Source: Paramecium octaurelia (taxonomy: Eukaryota > Ciliophora > Oligohymenophorea > Peniculida > Parameciidae). From it: DNA of 64,000 bases. Below are positions 33,936 through 45,780 of this stretch, in pieces. Position 1 is the first letter of the stretch; every line of letters begins with the position of its first letter. The position numbers were made by a program, and so were the translations under genes. Below the pieces are notes generated by a model. It was given only the letters and a program-made list of their open reading frames with translations. It ran no database searches and had not been told where the DNA came from. The stretch is from NCBI GenBank assembly GCA_905182995.1, contig CAJJDP010000073.1, forward strand, positions 193,990 through 257,989, written 5' to 3'.

Positions 33936-35903
33936 TCAACAATGATTTGGTAATCCAATTTCAGCATTAGAAACTGATGTTGATAATCCCATCCATCTTC
34001 TCATTTCCATAATAATTTCTTTGTCTCTGTGAACTCTGGTATCTAAAATAAATATATATATTAATAATTACATTCTCCTTATTGCCATTATCCATTTTGA
34101 TAAATGGTATAACCACAAACATTAGGATTGTGAGCCTTCTTATATGGAACTGATTTAGTACAGCCAGAACATGCTGATCCAACGCATCTGGCACAATCTG
34201 AATGGCCATCAGGAGGAGCTTATGCTCCATTGGAATCAATAAAGGAATAAGAGGATAACACCAATTTGATTTACCAATTGGCATCTGTTCTGAAGAACAA
34301 TTCTCTATTGAAATAACGATGTTTTTCAACATTTCTTTCTTTAATCAAGACACTGCCTTTATCTTACATATCCCTACTAGATGATCCTGGATTCTAATCA
34401 TCATGACAATCTAATTATGCTACAAATCTTTCAGATGAAATTGGCCACCAACCACAAGCTGGATGTTCCTTTGGATAATCAGAACTCCAAATCTTAATCT
34501 TATAGATGTCAGAATCACTCAATCCAGCTTACTTCATGTAATTATCAAATGATTTCCCATAGTTATACCAATTTTCATTACACATCAACAAGTCTTTCTC
34601 TCCACCAATAATTACTTCTAAATAAGCTGAGAAATCATCTGGTAATTTGCCTCCCATGTTATTTGCCAACTTCTTGAAGATGTATGCTAAACCTTCTGGG
34701 CTGATGTGTTTGGCAGCATCAATTCTTATTCCGCTAATACCTATTGAAAGCAAATCAGTAATGTAATCGGCAATTCTTTATCTAACATAATCTGATTCAG
34801 TATTCAAATCTCCTAAGTTCACTAACCATCCATAATTTAAGATGAATCCATCATTCCAAGATGAAATTGGTCTTGCACAATGGAAATCCAATGGACCATA
34901 TGGGACTGCTGGGAATTCCATGCCTGGTCTTGCTCCTGACCAAGTCCAATTTTAATAGGCAAAACCTTATGTATACCATGGAGATCCTCCAGAACTATTC
35001 TTATTTCCCCAATATGTAGAACCATAACAATGAGATGGGAACATATCATTACCGTTACCACTCATATGATTGACAACTGCATCCGCGTATACTCTCAATC
35101 CCTTTGATCTACAAGTATTAATCATCTTTCTTAGTTCCTCCACTGTACCCATACGAGAATTAAGACGATAAGACACAGGCTAATATAACCAATACCATGG
35201 ATTCAACTCTCCATTTTCTGGATGTTCGTAATCCAATATTGATTCTTAAGGTGGGAACACTTTGACTCCCATATATCCAGCTTTGGCAATCATCTCACAT
35301 TCCAATTCAACATCCTCGTATTTCCAACCAAATAATTCAACGATAGCTCCTTTTTATCCATTTTTATAATGGCTAGATTAATTTACTGTAGGATGATTCC
35401 ACACAAAATCTACTGGTTATAGCTCAAGTTTTGCGATTGTTATATCACCTCCAACTCTCAAATAGACCTTGATTTAAACTTCACTTCTGGGAGCTGAAAA
35501 GGATTTATTAGGAGAAGTCTGTTCCTCACCATCAAAACTATATACTAAGGAACCTTGATATTCTGGATTCACTCTTGTGTAAATTGAGATTGAGCAGGAT
35601 CTAAGATCTGAACTATATTTTTATTAAGCATATCCTTATAAAATATGATAATCTTAATATCCTTCACTAAATGTATATATATTGTGGGTACCGCCATAAA
35701 GAATCTCCTCTTGGGGGAGTTTAAAAGTTTCTATCGAACCAGTCAGAGGGATTATCAGTCTGTGATCCTTTACATCCATTGTCACCATCAAAATTAGTAC
35801 ACCAATCCCTCAAATTCTATTCCTTATTTGGTTGTGGGCTGAATTAGTATATCATACCAACCATGATCAACACAGCTGATAGTACCTATATTAGTTATTT
35901 CAT
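33936..35903 (-). CDS. Alpha-amylase (GH13) with N-terminal signal anchor
   Basis: Endo-acting alpha-1,4-glucanase, 637 residues; introns 35667-35691 and 34043-34071. Leader KQLIQVLSAVLIMVGMIYQF. About 210 residues precede the barrel. GH13 motifs: I, VYADAVVNHMSG; II, GIRIDAAKHISP (Asp nucleophile); III, SAYLEVIIGGEK (Glu acid/base); IV, VAQLDCHDDQNP (third Asp; Cys replaces the common Asn of NHD). The C-terminal part is Cys-rich (CARCVGSACSGCTKS), with paired cysteines typical of a secreted protein. Probably lysosomal or secreted digestion of starch or glycogen. Converges with RRN3, 38 bp between stops. Confidence 0.93.
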
Positions 35904-36048
35904 TATTTTATTTATTGCTTGTTCCTCTTGGTGACACACTTTTATATTAACTAATATGACGTATTTTTCATTATGGACGAAATATAAATGACTATAAACA
36001 TTTATTATATTATAAATATTATCAATAAAAACATTAAATCAATACTTA

Positions 36049-38542
36049 TCACAAATTAGCTAAATTAATCATTTTGAAATTGGGACCATTCCCTTCCAAA
36101 GCTATTTGAAGTACCTGATCTATAGTCTTCACCAAATGAATAGACATCTTCTCTCTTATTTCAGCCTCCACATCTATCAAATTTGCCTTATTCCTATGCG
36201 GGATTATGACACTAGAATTTAGATATGTCTCTACCTAAATATTCCACTCTCAAAAGCTCCAAGAATTTTCTCTTTTATACCTCCAACTGGTAACACTCTC
36301 CCTGTCAATGTAATTTCACCTGTCATTGCAATATCACTTTTAACCTTCAATCCTGTTAGTAATGATACTATCGCAGTTGTTATGGCTACTCCTGCTGATG
36401 GTCCATCTTTTGGTGTTGCACCAGCAGGGAAATGAATCTTTAATTGTAATCTAAATATAACTTACATGAATATCAAGAGCATCGAAATTAACATGTGAGT
36501 TTAATTTGCTTAACATTTTAATTTATGGCCAATATGCTTTAATCCATCCAATTGCTGTTCTTACGCTTTCCTTCATTACATCTCCTAACATACCAGTAAT
36601 CTCAAATTTTCCTTTGCCTTCCATTTTCACTGATTCAATCATTAATACTTTCCCTCCTGCAGGAGTCCATGCCAATCCTTTACATACGCCAGGAATAGAT
36701 ATCAAAGGAGTTGTATGCTTATCTGAAAGCATAGATGGACCTAAGATTTCTATTAAACCTTCCTAATCTACAACGATTGTTTTGAAATTTTACTAATCTG
36801 TTACATACTTAAGAGCAATATTTCTATAAATCTTCGCTATCACTCTTTCCAATTATCTGACACCTGCCTCATTAGTGTGCTATTTTATTATTGAATGAAT
36901 AATTTCCTAAGGTATCGTAACTTATTCATTTACAAGTCCATTTTTTTAAAGTTATTTAGGTATCAAATAGTTGTTAGCAATAGCTACTTTCTCTTTTACT
37001 GTATAACCAACAATTTCTATTAATTCTAAACGATCCCTTAATGCTGGTTGAATAGTTTCTAATTGATTGGCTGTCGCTATAAATAATACACCGCTTAAAT
37101 CAAATTCAATGTTCAAATAATTGTCCATAAAATGACTATTTTACTCAGGATCTAGGACTTCCAATAAGGCTGAACTAGGATCACCTCTATGATTGGATGT
37201 CAATTTGTCAATCTCATCCAATAATATCACTGGATTTTTGCATTTCACTTTTTTGATAGCCTAAATAAGGGATCCTGGAAATGCTCCAACATAAGTACGT
37301 CTATGTCCTCTGATTTGTGCTTCATCGGATACTCCACCCAAGGCAATTCTATAAAAAGGACGGTTCAGAGATTTGGCAATACTTTGACCAAGTGAAGTTT
37401 TACCAACACCAGGAGGTCCGAAGAAACATATTATCGATCCTTAACCATTGGAATCAGTTATTTTCCTCTCCTTTCTTAACTTCTTCACAGCCAAGAATTA
37501 TAATATTCTCTCTTTTACTTTAGTTAATCCAAAGTGATCTGCATCAAGTGTTTCTTTGCATTTTTCAATACTCAAAGTTTCTTCAACTTATTAATTCCAT
37601 GGTAATTGAAGTATTAGATCAATATAATTCCTAGTAACATTTGAATCTACTCCCATAGATCCTTTTTCTATTTTTTACATTTCTTACTCTACAATTTCTC
37701 TAACATGATCTGGTAAATTGGCTTCTTTAACTTTGGCTTATAACTTCTCAATATCATTATTCTTCTATTTTTTATATGAAAATCCTGGGAGATTAGCAGA
37801 TTGATTATTAGTTTTACTTGCCTATTTATTCATTTATTGCATGAGATCCTTTGATACTTTCTATTCCAGAGCTTTTGTTTAAGCAAACTCTTCAACCTTA
37901 GTTTTTAGATATTGTATCAATAAAGTGATCTTTGTGTTATGATCATCAATCTACAATAATTTGAGTTTCTAACTATAATGAAAGTCAGCATTAGTGGCTA
38001 TCATAAAGAACAACTTATTGATATTTTTCTCTTCCTATATGATTTATAGGAACTATGGACTTGGATTCATTTGGAATTATTCTAGATATTGCTAAAATTA
38101 TCCAAAATTCTTACTTTGGCTAATCCCTTTAAATTGTCGATTATTTAACTGCTCCATAATGTTTATTCATCAACAATTTCATCACTCAAAACTTCTGCAG
38201 AAATCATATAATAGGGAGTAGATTTTATTATAGAATCTATTTTGATTCTAGCAAATGAAAAAGCTTGGTAAATTTTATTTGAAGCATATACACTAATGCT
38301 AGTCGATAAAATTAATACGTATAGTCTTCACTTGTCAGTCTCACCAAAGTGCCATACTGACTAAATCTTTGAATTCTTTGAATCCCATCGATTTGTTGAT
38401 CGACAACCGGTATAATAGCGACATAGTTATTATTTACTTTGGCGTCATAGAACTACAAATCTGTTAATCTGAGTTTCAAGTTTTAGTAAGGATAGAGAAC
38501 TGTCCCATGAATAGGAACTACAAAAACATTAATCTTTTTCAT
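36049..38542 (-). CDS. LONP2: Lon protease, peroxisome type
   Basis: ATP-dependent protease, 799 residues; introns 38299-38318, 38092-38114, 36438-36465, 36212-36234. N-terminal LON domain starts almost at once ([20 protein letters not shown]), so no mitochondrial presequence. Walker [15 protein letters not shown], Walker [33 protein letters not shown]. The protease part has [43 protein letters not shown], catalytic Ser in PKDGPSAGV and Lys in [10 protein letters not shown]; this block looks more like LONP2 than mitochondrial Lon. The chain ends in ANL, a form of the PTS1 signal (as in mammalian catalase, KANL). Starts 15 bp from the divergent CFAP144 start. Confidence 0.93.
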
Positions 38543-38557
38543 TATTAATAAAATAAA
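38543..38557. promoter_or_regulatory. 15-bp divergent gap between two start codons
   Basis: Sequence tattaataaaataaa separates the Lon ATG (minus) from the CFAP144 ATG (plus). If both starts are right, each promoter must lie inside the partner's transcribed region or the transcripts overlap. Confidence 0.55.
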
Positions 38558-39144
38558 ATGGCTAAGCAAGAGACTGGTAAAAATAACAAGAGAGATCGTA
38601 GTCCAGTTGCTGTAACCATATTATATAAAACATTAGGAAATGAAAATATGGTAGGAGGCTGTAAGAAAGGAGAATTAGCATCTCAAAGTGTATGAACATT
38701 TTACAATCAATCCCCACAAATGTATATGCAACAGTTATTCATTAGTATACATAATCCAAGAGAAACCTAATAATAGTATCATGTTATAGAAGCACCTAGA
38801 AAAAACAGGTGCAGTCTAAAAGCCAGCATTCGATGTTAATTAAATAACAGATGATTCACCACCTTTAGAAAGTAATTTATGTGTTTTCATATTTTAGAGG
38901 ACATCGTTGACAAATTAAACACCATGAATAGGACTCCTCGTTAGAAATATTAATTTCCTTAGACTTCCAATTAAGAATTAGGATGGCATTCAGTTGTAAT
39001 ATTTATACTATTTCCTTTTAGAATTCTAATAGCCTTTCTCCTTCTAAATTCACTTATCCAAGGAAACTATGCAAAGAAACAAACTATGCAAATGATTACT
39101 TTACAATGAATAAAATCAGTCCATATTCCAATAAGTTTAAATGA
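38558..39144 (+). CDS. CFAP144: CFAP144 (FAM183-type) axonemal protein
   Basis: 161 residues; introns 38612-38636, 38722-38745 (in frame either way), 38872-38897 and 38996-39021. The diagnostic block QKYQFPQTSNQELGWHSV matches the KKYPEPQTENQEIGWDS segment of FAM183/CFAP144, a microtubule-inner protein of the ciliary doublet; upstream FTINPHK and downstream YPRKLCKETNYANDYFTMNK also follow the family order. Small, soluble and basic, as expected. An internal Met in exon 2 could also serve as the start. Confidence 0.82.
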
Positions 39145-39180
39145 TCAATATTAGATATGTAATATTTTATACAAAAACAC

Positions 39181-40126
39181 TCATTTTTATTATTTTAAAC
39201 TTTCGATTAATTCAACTCCTCCAAGAACCTTTATTTTCTCACACAATATCTATCCAACCTTTTCAAAATGATCTACTGCCTCATCCTCAATTACTTTACT
39301 ACCATCAACAGCCAAAACTCTTCCCTTAATATACACTTATCCATTTCCTCTGCACTCACTATAAACTGCAATTGGTAATCTGCATCCTCCCTCTAATAAA
39401 TTCAGAAACATTCTTTCAGCCACACATCTCTTTTGAGCATCTGTATCATTCAAAATCTATAATCTTCCTATTGTTTCTACATCTTCTTTTCTACATTATA
39501 TCCCTAAAGCTGCCTATGCAGGTGCATAAAGGAACTCTTTCTCATCTAAATCAAAAGAAATCTGTTCAGCCAAACCTAATCTCAGAATGCCAGCCTTTGC
39601 TAGAATGATGGCATCATACTATCCTTCATCTAATTTTTAGATTCGTGTATTTAGATTTCCTCTTATATTTATTAAATTTAATTTTGGATATCTACTTCTA
39701 ATTGTTGCTATTCTTCTTAGTGATGATGTACCAACCTTAAATCCATCTGGTAACTCACTCAAACTCTTATAATTGTATTTTTTATTCAGTAATACAACAT
39801 CTCCTCTCTATTCAAATTTTGTATATGCAGCTAAGTACAATTAAGCATCTATTATTGTGGGTAGATCCTTTAAGGAATGCACTGCAACATCCGCTTTCTA
39901 CTCGAGTCTATAATTTAGATGATATAACTTACAAGTACTATTCTACTTGCTTTGTAAATACACCTACTGTAGGCATTTAATATAAAGGATCTTATAAATT
40001 CACATCGCCAACCTCATTTGATACTTTTATAATTTCACATTCTTGTTTCAATTCTGCAATTACATAATTTGTTTAAGCCATAGCCAAGGCCGAAGATCGA
40101 GTGGCAATTCTTAATTATCTTTGCAT
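39181..40126 (-). CDS. HMBS: Hydroxymethylbilane synthase (porphobilinogen deaminase)
   Basis: Haem pathway enzyme that joins four porphobilinogens into hydroxymethylbilane. 306 residues; one intron at 39908-39932. Landmarks: [17 protein letters not shown] at the N-terminus, [67 protein letters not shown], and the cofactor-binding Cys in [15 protein letters not shown]. It has no obvious mitochondrial extension, so it is likely cytosolic. Ends [14 protein letters not shown] plus a short tail. Converges with CFAP144, 36 bp between stops. Confidence 0.95.
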
Positions 40127-40560
40127 ATACAAAATTATTTAATTATTCCAAAAATATTATTCAACATTCCTTTAAATTCACTAACACTGATCTCAAATGG
40201 CCTTATTTCCTCTTTCTATTCTCTTATTCAACCCAATATCAATTTTATATTATCCAATTTTCGATACAATAGTTTTGAGATTTGCTTAACATAAAATTTA
40301 TATATCCTTGTGTATTTCAAATATATTTATTGTAAAGGAATTATAGATTGTGTTATGGTTATTTGTGTAACTTACAAAATCTAATCGTTTTAGTAAAGGT
40401 AAGAATGTATAGAAACGAAAGGTGGAAAGTAAATGTGAAAATTAAACTATGGAAATGGGAAGAAGAATTATTAATAAATGAATAAATAAATACAATGATT
40501 CTTAAAATAATAATATAATAGTGAGAAGTTTGTGTATCCTTAATTTTATTTTTAAAATAA
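40127..40560. other. Divergent spacer
   Basis: 434 bp between the HMBS and centrin-like starts; AT-rich, no gene seen. Confidence 0.5.
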
Positions 40561-41238
40561 ATGAGTAGAAATCAATCCAGATAATAATCAGCTGCTTAAC
40601 CAACACAATAAGCATCAAAAAATCAACCTCCTGCTCCAGCACCTGCACCTTCTAAAGGCAAAGCTCCTGCTCCAGTTTAATAGCCTGTTTAACAACAACC
40701 AGCTGGATTTGATGCATCCAAATATGTTAAGCCAGGACTTAGTAAGGAAGAAGTATTAAAAATAAAGGAATGCTTTGATATCTTTGATGATGATAAGAGC
40801 GGATCAATTTCGTATAATTTGTATCTTAACTTAGTCCAAATGAGATGAAAAATGCCATCATTGCATTAGGAATGGAATAATCAGCAGAAGAAATAGTGAA
40901 CATGATTCAAGATTTGGATTAAGATGGATCTAGCTTAATAGATTTTGAAGAATTTCTTAATATATTTGGATTTTCAGGGTATTAACTTATAAATATAATA
41001 AAATAGCACAATAGAGGATGAATAAGTGCTAGAAAAGTTATATTAAGAGTTCGATTCCTCTGGATAAGGCAAAGTAACTTACGAGGATTTCAAGAGAATA
41101 AATGATTTGGTTTCAGAAAGATATACAGATCAAGAGTTAAGAGAAATGGTTGAATATGCTGATAAAGATAAAGATGGATCATTAAGTTGGGATGAATTCA
41201 AAACTGTTGTTCAAAAAGAATATCCAAATCAAGCATGA
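40561..41238 (+). CDS. Centrin-like EF-hand protein with Pro/Gln-rich N-terminus
   Basis: 208 residues; introns 40812-40834 and 40979-41006. About 60 N-terminal residues are rich in Pro, Gln and Ala (QPPAPAPAPSKGKAPAPVQQ), then four EF-hands: DDDKSGSISPNE, DLDQDGSSLIDFEE, DSSGQGKVTYED and DKDKDGSLSWDE. Loop 1, 2 and 4 have good calcium ligands; loop 3 is weaker (Ser-Ser-Gly-Gln). The spacing and the LxxEExxxIKECFDIFD start match centrins, which build basal bodies and contractile cortical fibres in ciliates. The Pro-rich extension is unlike textbook centrin. Confidence 0.88.
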
Positions 41239-41809
41239 TTATGATAAATAAGAACATAATATATTTTCATATATCTAATTTATCAAATCTGAAAAGACAA
41301 GAAGTAAATCTCATGAGATTCAAAATCAACAATAGGGTTGGAAACAATTTTAATCAGATATTTTTTATTCATTTTGTGTGTTTAGATATATATGTTAATA
41401 AATTTTATCTGAAAATTAACAATAATCAATTTATATTATATTAGTTTTTATTCAAACTTTTGAATTCAAAATCATAGGTTTATTGTAAAGACTAAGAACA
41501 TATATGATTCTTTAACAGAATAACAAATCTAGGTATTCTATTATTTTACTTTTCCAAACTATAAATAATATAGTTATCAAGTTAATAATGAAGTGTGTTT
41601 TTTACATATACTGTCTTAGAGTTGTAATATAAAATAGTGTAAAATTATCTATGAAAATCTTAATGCATTTGAATAACCAAACAAAAAATAATTATATAAC
41701 TTTAATTATTAAATGGAAGAATAAAATACTAAAAAGGATTTTCATACTCGTAACTTAGTAATATATGTTATAATGAAAGGACATAATAGCATAATTGAGA
41801 GAAAAGAAG
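41239..41809. other. Intergenic stretch
   Basis: 571 bp, AT-rich; no coding frame or RNA recognised. Holds the promoter of the TTLL gene. Confidence 0.5.
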
Positions 41810-43921
41810 ATGAGAGAATAGGAAGAAAAAGAGATGACTTAAAAGAGAAAATAAGATTTGGTAGTAAAATTGAAATCTCGCTATGTCAAAGAGGATTAGA
41901 AAGAAATTAAATAATAGGTATCATTGCCAAGCATCAACACTCCAGAATAAACAAGTTAGAAGAAGGAAGACTTATAACAAGAATAAAAGATGAGAATTTA
42001 AGAGAAACAAAAATAGTATTAATAATAAATATATACAAGATACTTAGAATCTATAAAGACAAGATAATTATAAGAAAAATAAAAGAAAGAGGAAATGATT
42101 TAAAGATAAGAGATTATTAAATAAAGTGTAAAGTAGAAAGTGTTAAATTAATTGTCTGAAGTAGCATAGTTTGTGACTAAGGATGATTTATTAGAATAAG
42201 AGAGTGGGTCAGATGATTAAGATACATAGAAAGTCAAATTGAAGAAATATCCATTCATAACAGATTTGAAATAGTGGAAGAAAAAGTAACGTATAGATGA
42301 TGCAGTCAAAGTGTTTATTATTGTTGGCGGTTATGGAGATATAGCTAAAGCTTTAATATAAAGAGGGTGGGTAAAGAATCCAGATAGTGGAAGCCCATGT
42401 TTTGATTTCAAATTCACATTACACAATTCAGAAATCGACTATAATAATTTATAAGACTTTTAGATTGTCAATCACTTTGCTAAGATTATATGTTTAACCA
42501 CTAAAGTTGGATTATGTAAGTCTCTAAATAATTTAATTTGGTTCAATAATGTGGATAGAAATGCATTCTATCCAAGAGCATTTGATTTATCAGAAGAGGA
42601 GGATTTCGAAAATTTTAGAGAAGAATTCAAATTATCAAAAGTAATCCTATTATTATTTATTTAGGCTGAATCAATTTTAAAAATGTATTTGCATTTATTC
42701 AAAAGGAAGGATGCTAATTTGATTGAGAAGATCAAACCATAGGCTATTGTAGCATTGTCAGTTTGCAGGAAGATATTGCAAGATATTAATGAACTCATTG
42801 ACTAATAGAAATAGACTGCAGTCATCACATAAAAGGAATGGGATATACTATCTAAGGATGATTTGAATGTATAAGCATTGGCTTAGAAAAAACATTAAGC
42901 TTGGTTGGCTAAAATTGGAGAAGTTAAGCCTTTGAAAAAGAAAAAGAAGAGCAAATTAGAAAAAGAATAGGATGATTCTATTGAAGATGTAGATGAATTT
43001 ACATAATAAATTATCGATGTTTTGTAAATTATACATCTTATTCAAGGTAATAATTTAAAAATAGATTTCCATAATACTAATTAAATGGAGTTGAAAATAT
43101 TTGGATTGTTAAACCTGCTGGATTATCTAGGGGAAGAGGAATTCAATGTTATAAAAATCTAGTTGAAATTGAAGATCATGTTGCATCCAAAGGAGCATAG
43201 TGGATTATTCAAAAATACATAGAAAAACCCTTAATTGTACTTGGTAAGAAAATGGACATCAGATAATGGGTGTTAATTACTGATTGGAATCCTTTGACCG
43301 TTTGGATTTATGATGAAGCATATCTTCGTTTTACTGCTGAAGAATATGATCCTAAAGATTTAGAAAACAAGATGTCTCATTTGACAAATAATTCAATTTA
43401 GAAAAAAGGAGAAAACTTCTATAAGTCTGATATTGAAGGGAATATGTGGAATTAAGAATAATTTAGCAATTATTTAATGGTAAAATATTATACAATATTA
43501 GAAAACTCATTAAGTAAATTTTATGGAAATCATTAGACCTTAATTTGAATAAGCAATCATATGGTCATTATAAAGTGTACAAGATTAAGTAGAATAAAGA
43601 AAGAATTCTCATGAAATTTTAGGATATGATTTCATGATTGATGATAAATTTCATGTTTGGTTAATCGAAATCAATAGTAGTCCAGACTTTTCTTATTCAA
43701 CTGTATATATTTTCTATTATTATTAGCATGTAACTGAAAAATTAGTTAAAGAAGTTTCAGAAGATTTAATTAAAGTAGTGATTGACAGAGAAAATGATAA
43801 GAAATGTGATACTGGCAAATTCAAAAGAATCTATAAAGCCAAATCTGTTCTAGAAAAACCTGCATCAGTTGGATTAAATTTATGTTTGGAGGGAAAAAAA
43901 ATTAAGAAAGTAAAGGGATGA
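41810..43921 (+). CDS. TTLL3: Tubulin glycylase, TTLL3/TTLL8 type
   Basis: ATP-grasp ligase that adds glycine to tubulin side chains in cilia. 672 residues; introns 42641-42664, 43024-43046, 43480-43501, 43703-43726. The first 150 residues are a Gln/Lys/Glu coiled coil. Then [38 protein letters not shown] (ATP-grasp), [60 protein letters not shown] and the TTLL3-type end [20 protein letters not shown]. This end block and the initiating-glycylase layout favour TTLL3/8 over the elongase TTLL10. Start chosen as the first ATG of the open coiled-coil frame; another ATG upstream is in a different frame. Confidence 0.93.
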
Positions 43922-43947
43922 TTTTTAATTAATTAATATTATATATA

Positions 43948-44355
43948 ATGGGAGATCAAGATGAAACTTAAAGTAATTAATTACTTCATTCTCTGGTTAA
44001 CTAAAGTAGAATCAATGAAAGCATAAATTATATCAATCTATTAGACTTGATGAGTAAATACAACCCAGGACCTCCAACTAAAAAAACTATAGTTAATGAT
44101 CAAGATTTTATTGATGAATTAGAATAGTTCTTAGATCAATTAGATCAACCTAAAAGACGCAAGTTCTATGAAGAATCCATGATCATTTTTGACGAAAATG
44201 ATAACCATTCAATTTTGGATTTTACAAATTTAAACAATACTATCAACAAATAAGACACAAAATATTAAAAATAATCGGATGCTTGGCTTGACAAACTTCC
44301 ACTCAAACATGAATTTGACGATCTGGAGGAACTTGAAAAAATACTATCTTAATGA
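43948..44355 (+). CDS. Small acidic protein, unknown
   Basis: 135 residues, no intron, ATG only 26 bp after the TTLL stop. Acidic and Asp/Glu/Leu/Gln-rich: INYINLLDLMSKYNPGPPTK, DQDFIDELEQFLDQLDQPKR, KLPLKHEFDDLEELEKILSQ at the end. No signal peptide or membrane helix. No family recognised; coding status rests on an open frame with TAA/TAG Gln codons and sensible composition. Confidence 0.72.
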
Positions 44356-44407
44356 ACATAAACATATAATTTTATATATATAAATAATAGTTGTTAAACA
44401 TTTTTGT

Positions 44408-44977
44408 ATGTAGTTCATACATGATTATGCTATAATTGGAGAAGAAGAGAGTCAATAAAATTTGACCTATGTATCATCATTAAACAAGCATTTCTAAAAC
44501 TTTTCAAATCTCTTTTAAGCTTAAAAAGACAGATAAAAATCCAAAATATTAATTCCATTAGATTTGAATGCGATCGACTAATAATAAAATGGATTTAAGT
44601 CCTCTAATCGTTAAAGTCCAAGAAATTATTTTACATATAAACAAGTTCCTAGTGTTGATAAGATAATGCAGAAAATGACAATTAAGCATCTTTCACATCA
44701 TCATGTACCAATTAAAAAAGAAGAATTCTACGAAAGATAAATAAGATGGTTAAATTAGATAAAATAAACAAATAAAGCCAAGAATCAAAATAAACTTAAT
44801 TAATAAAGTTAGAATTGTCCATTCAAACCTTATAGTAGTCCTTAACAGAACATTAACAAAAAAAAATTAAAAGAAAATTCAAAAAGCATTCTGAGCCCAT
44901 AACACTTTAAGAAACCTAACAAAAGAAATGATTCCTATACTAAAATTCATTTAGCAAAGAAACAGAGTTTTGGTTGA
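44408..44977 (+). CDS. Basic protein with F-x-E-R-Q / FKP motif, unknown
   Basis: 189 residues, no intron, 52 bp after the previous stop. Basic, Asn/Gln/Lys/Ser-rich. The segment KKEEFYERQIRWLNQIKQTN followed by CPFKPYSSP resembles a pattern I know from many uncharacterised ciliate and algal proteins (FxxRQxxW ... CxFxP), some of them flagellar. Function unknown. It follows two genes in the same orientation with very short gaps. Confidence 0.7.
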
Positions 44978-45780
44978 GTATTAATTTATTGATGATATTC
45001 ATAATAATTTTATACACTTTATAAATTAAATATCTTAAGCTTCCTTTTACAACAATATTTTCTATTCGCATTTAACTTTATATATTGTCATCTATTAGTA
45101 AATTCTTAATCAATGCTCATTGTAATCATCTTTTTGTGGAGTCTACTAATTTATTGCTATTAAAACACGCATAATTAAATTATATCTATACACACTGTGT
45201 TTATTATCTTCTTGCGTTATTAAGGTATAAAATATTTTGGAATAGTAGTCTCAAATTATTTAGAATAAAAAGATAAAGATTATATGGGAAAACAAACTCC
45301 CTTTTTAAAGTGAATTCTAGGAATAAGTCTCATAATAGAGATATTTTTTAAGACTAGGCATCACTTTATTAGTTCTTTAATTCTAGGTGATAAATAACCA
45401 TTTAAATCTAAAATTTATTGAAAAGTTAAATTTATTAATTGATCGTACAGAAATTATCCTTTTCATAAACTATTAAATAATTTAATAATGAAATCACAAC
45501 ATTTTGCTCATCTCTTAATATAAGAATAAATATTAATGATATCAATTTATTTTATTAATTAAGCAATAAATTTGATTATAACTACAATGCTCTTTTAGAG
45601 TTTATTGGAAAAGAAGGGTTTTGAAAAAATATTCTCATAATAATTAGGCTTCAATTAGACAAGCACTTTACAAAATATGAACTGAAGGTTTTGTAAAACC
45701 TGATTTAGGAGGCTTAAAGAATAATTTCAGATTGAATTAACATAAGCCATATCGAATTCAAAATTAATTAATATTTATTT
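44978..45780. other. Unassigned stretch
   Basis: 803 bp with no supported gene. Fragments of protein-like frame occur near 45570-45700 (for example NYNALLEFIGKEGF) but are closed by TGA in each frame and may be remnants or missed short exons. Confidence 0.35.

Noticed and set aside
42641-43080. 18-nt intron at 43051-43068 in the TTLL gene
   Set aside because: It leaves the wrong frame for the [11 protein letters not shown] block; the 23-nt intron at 43024-43046 gives the right one.
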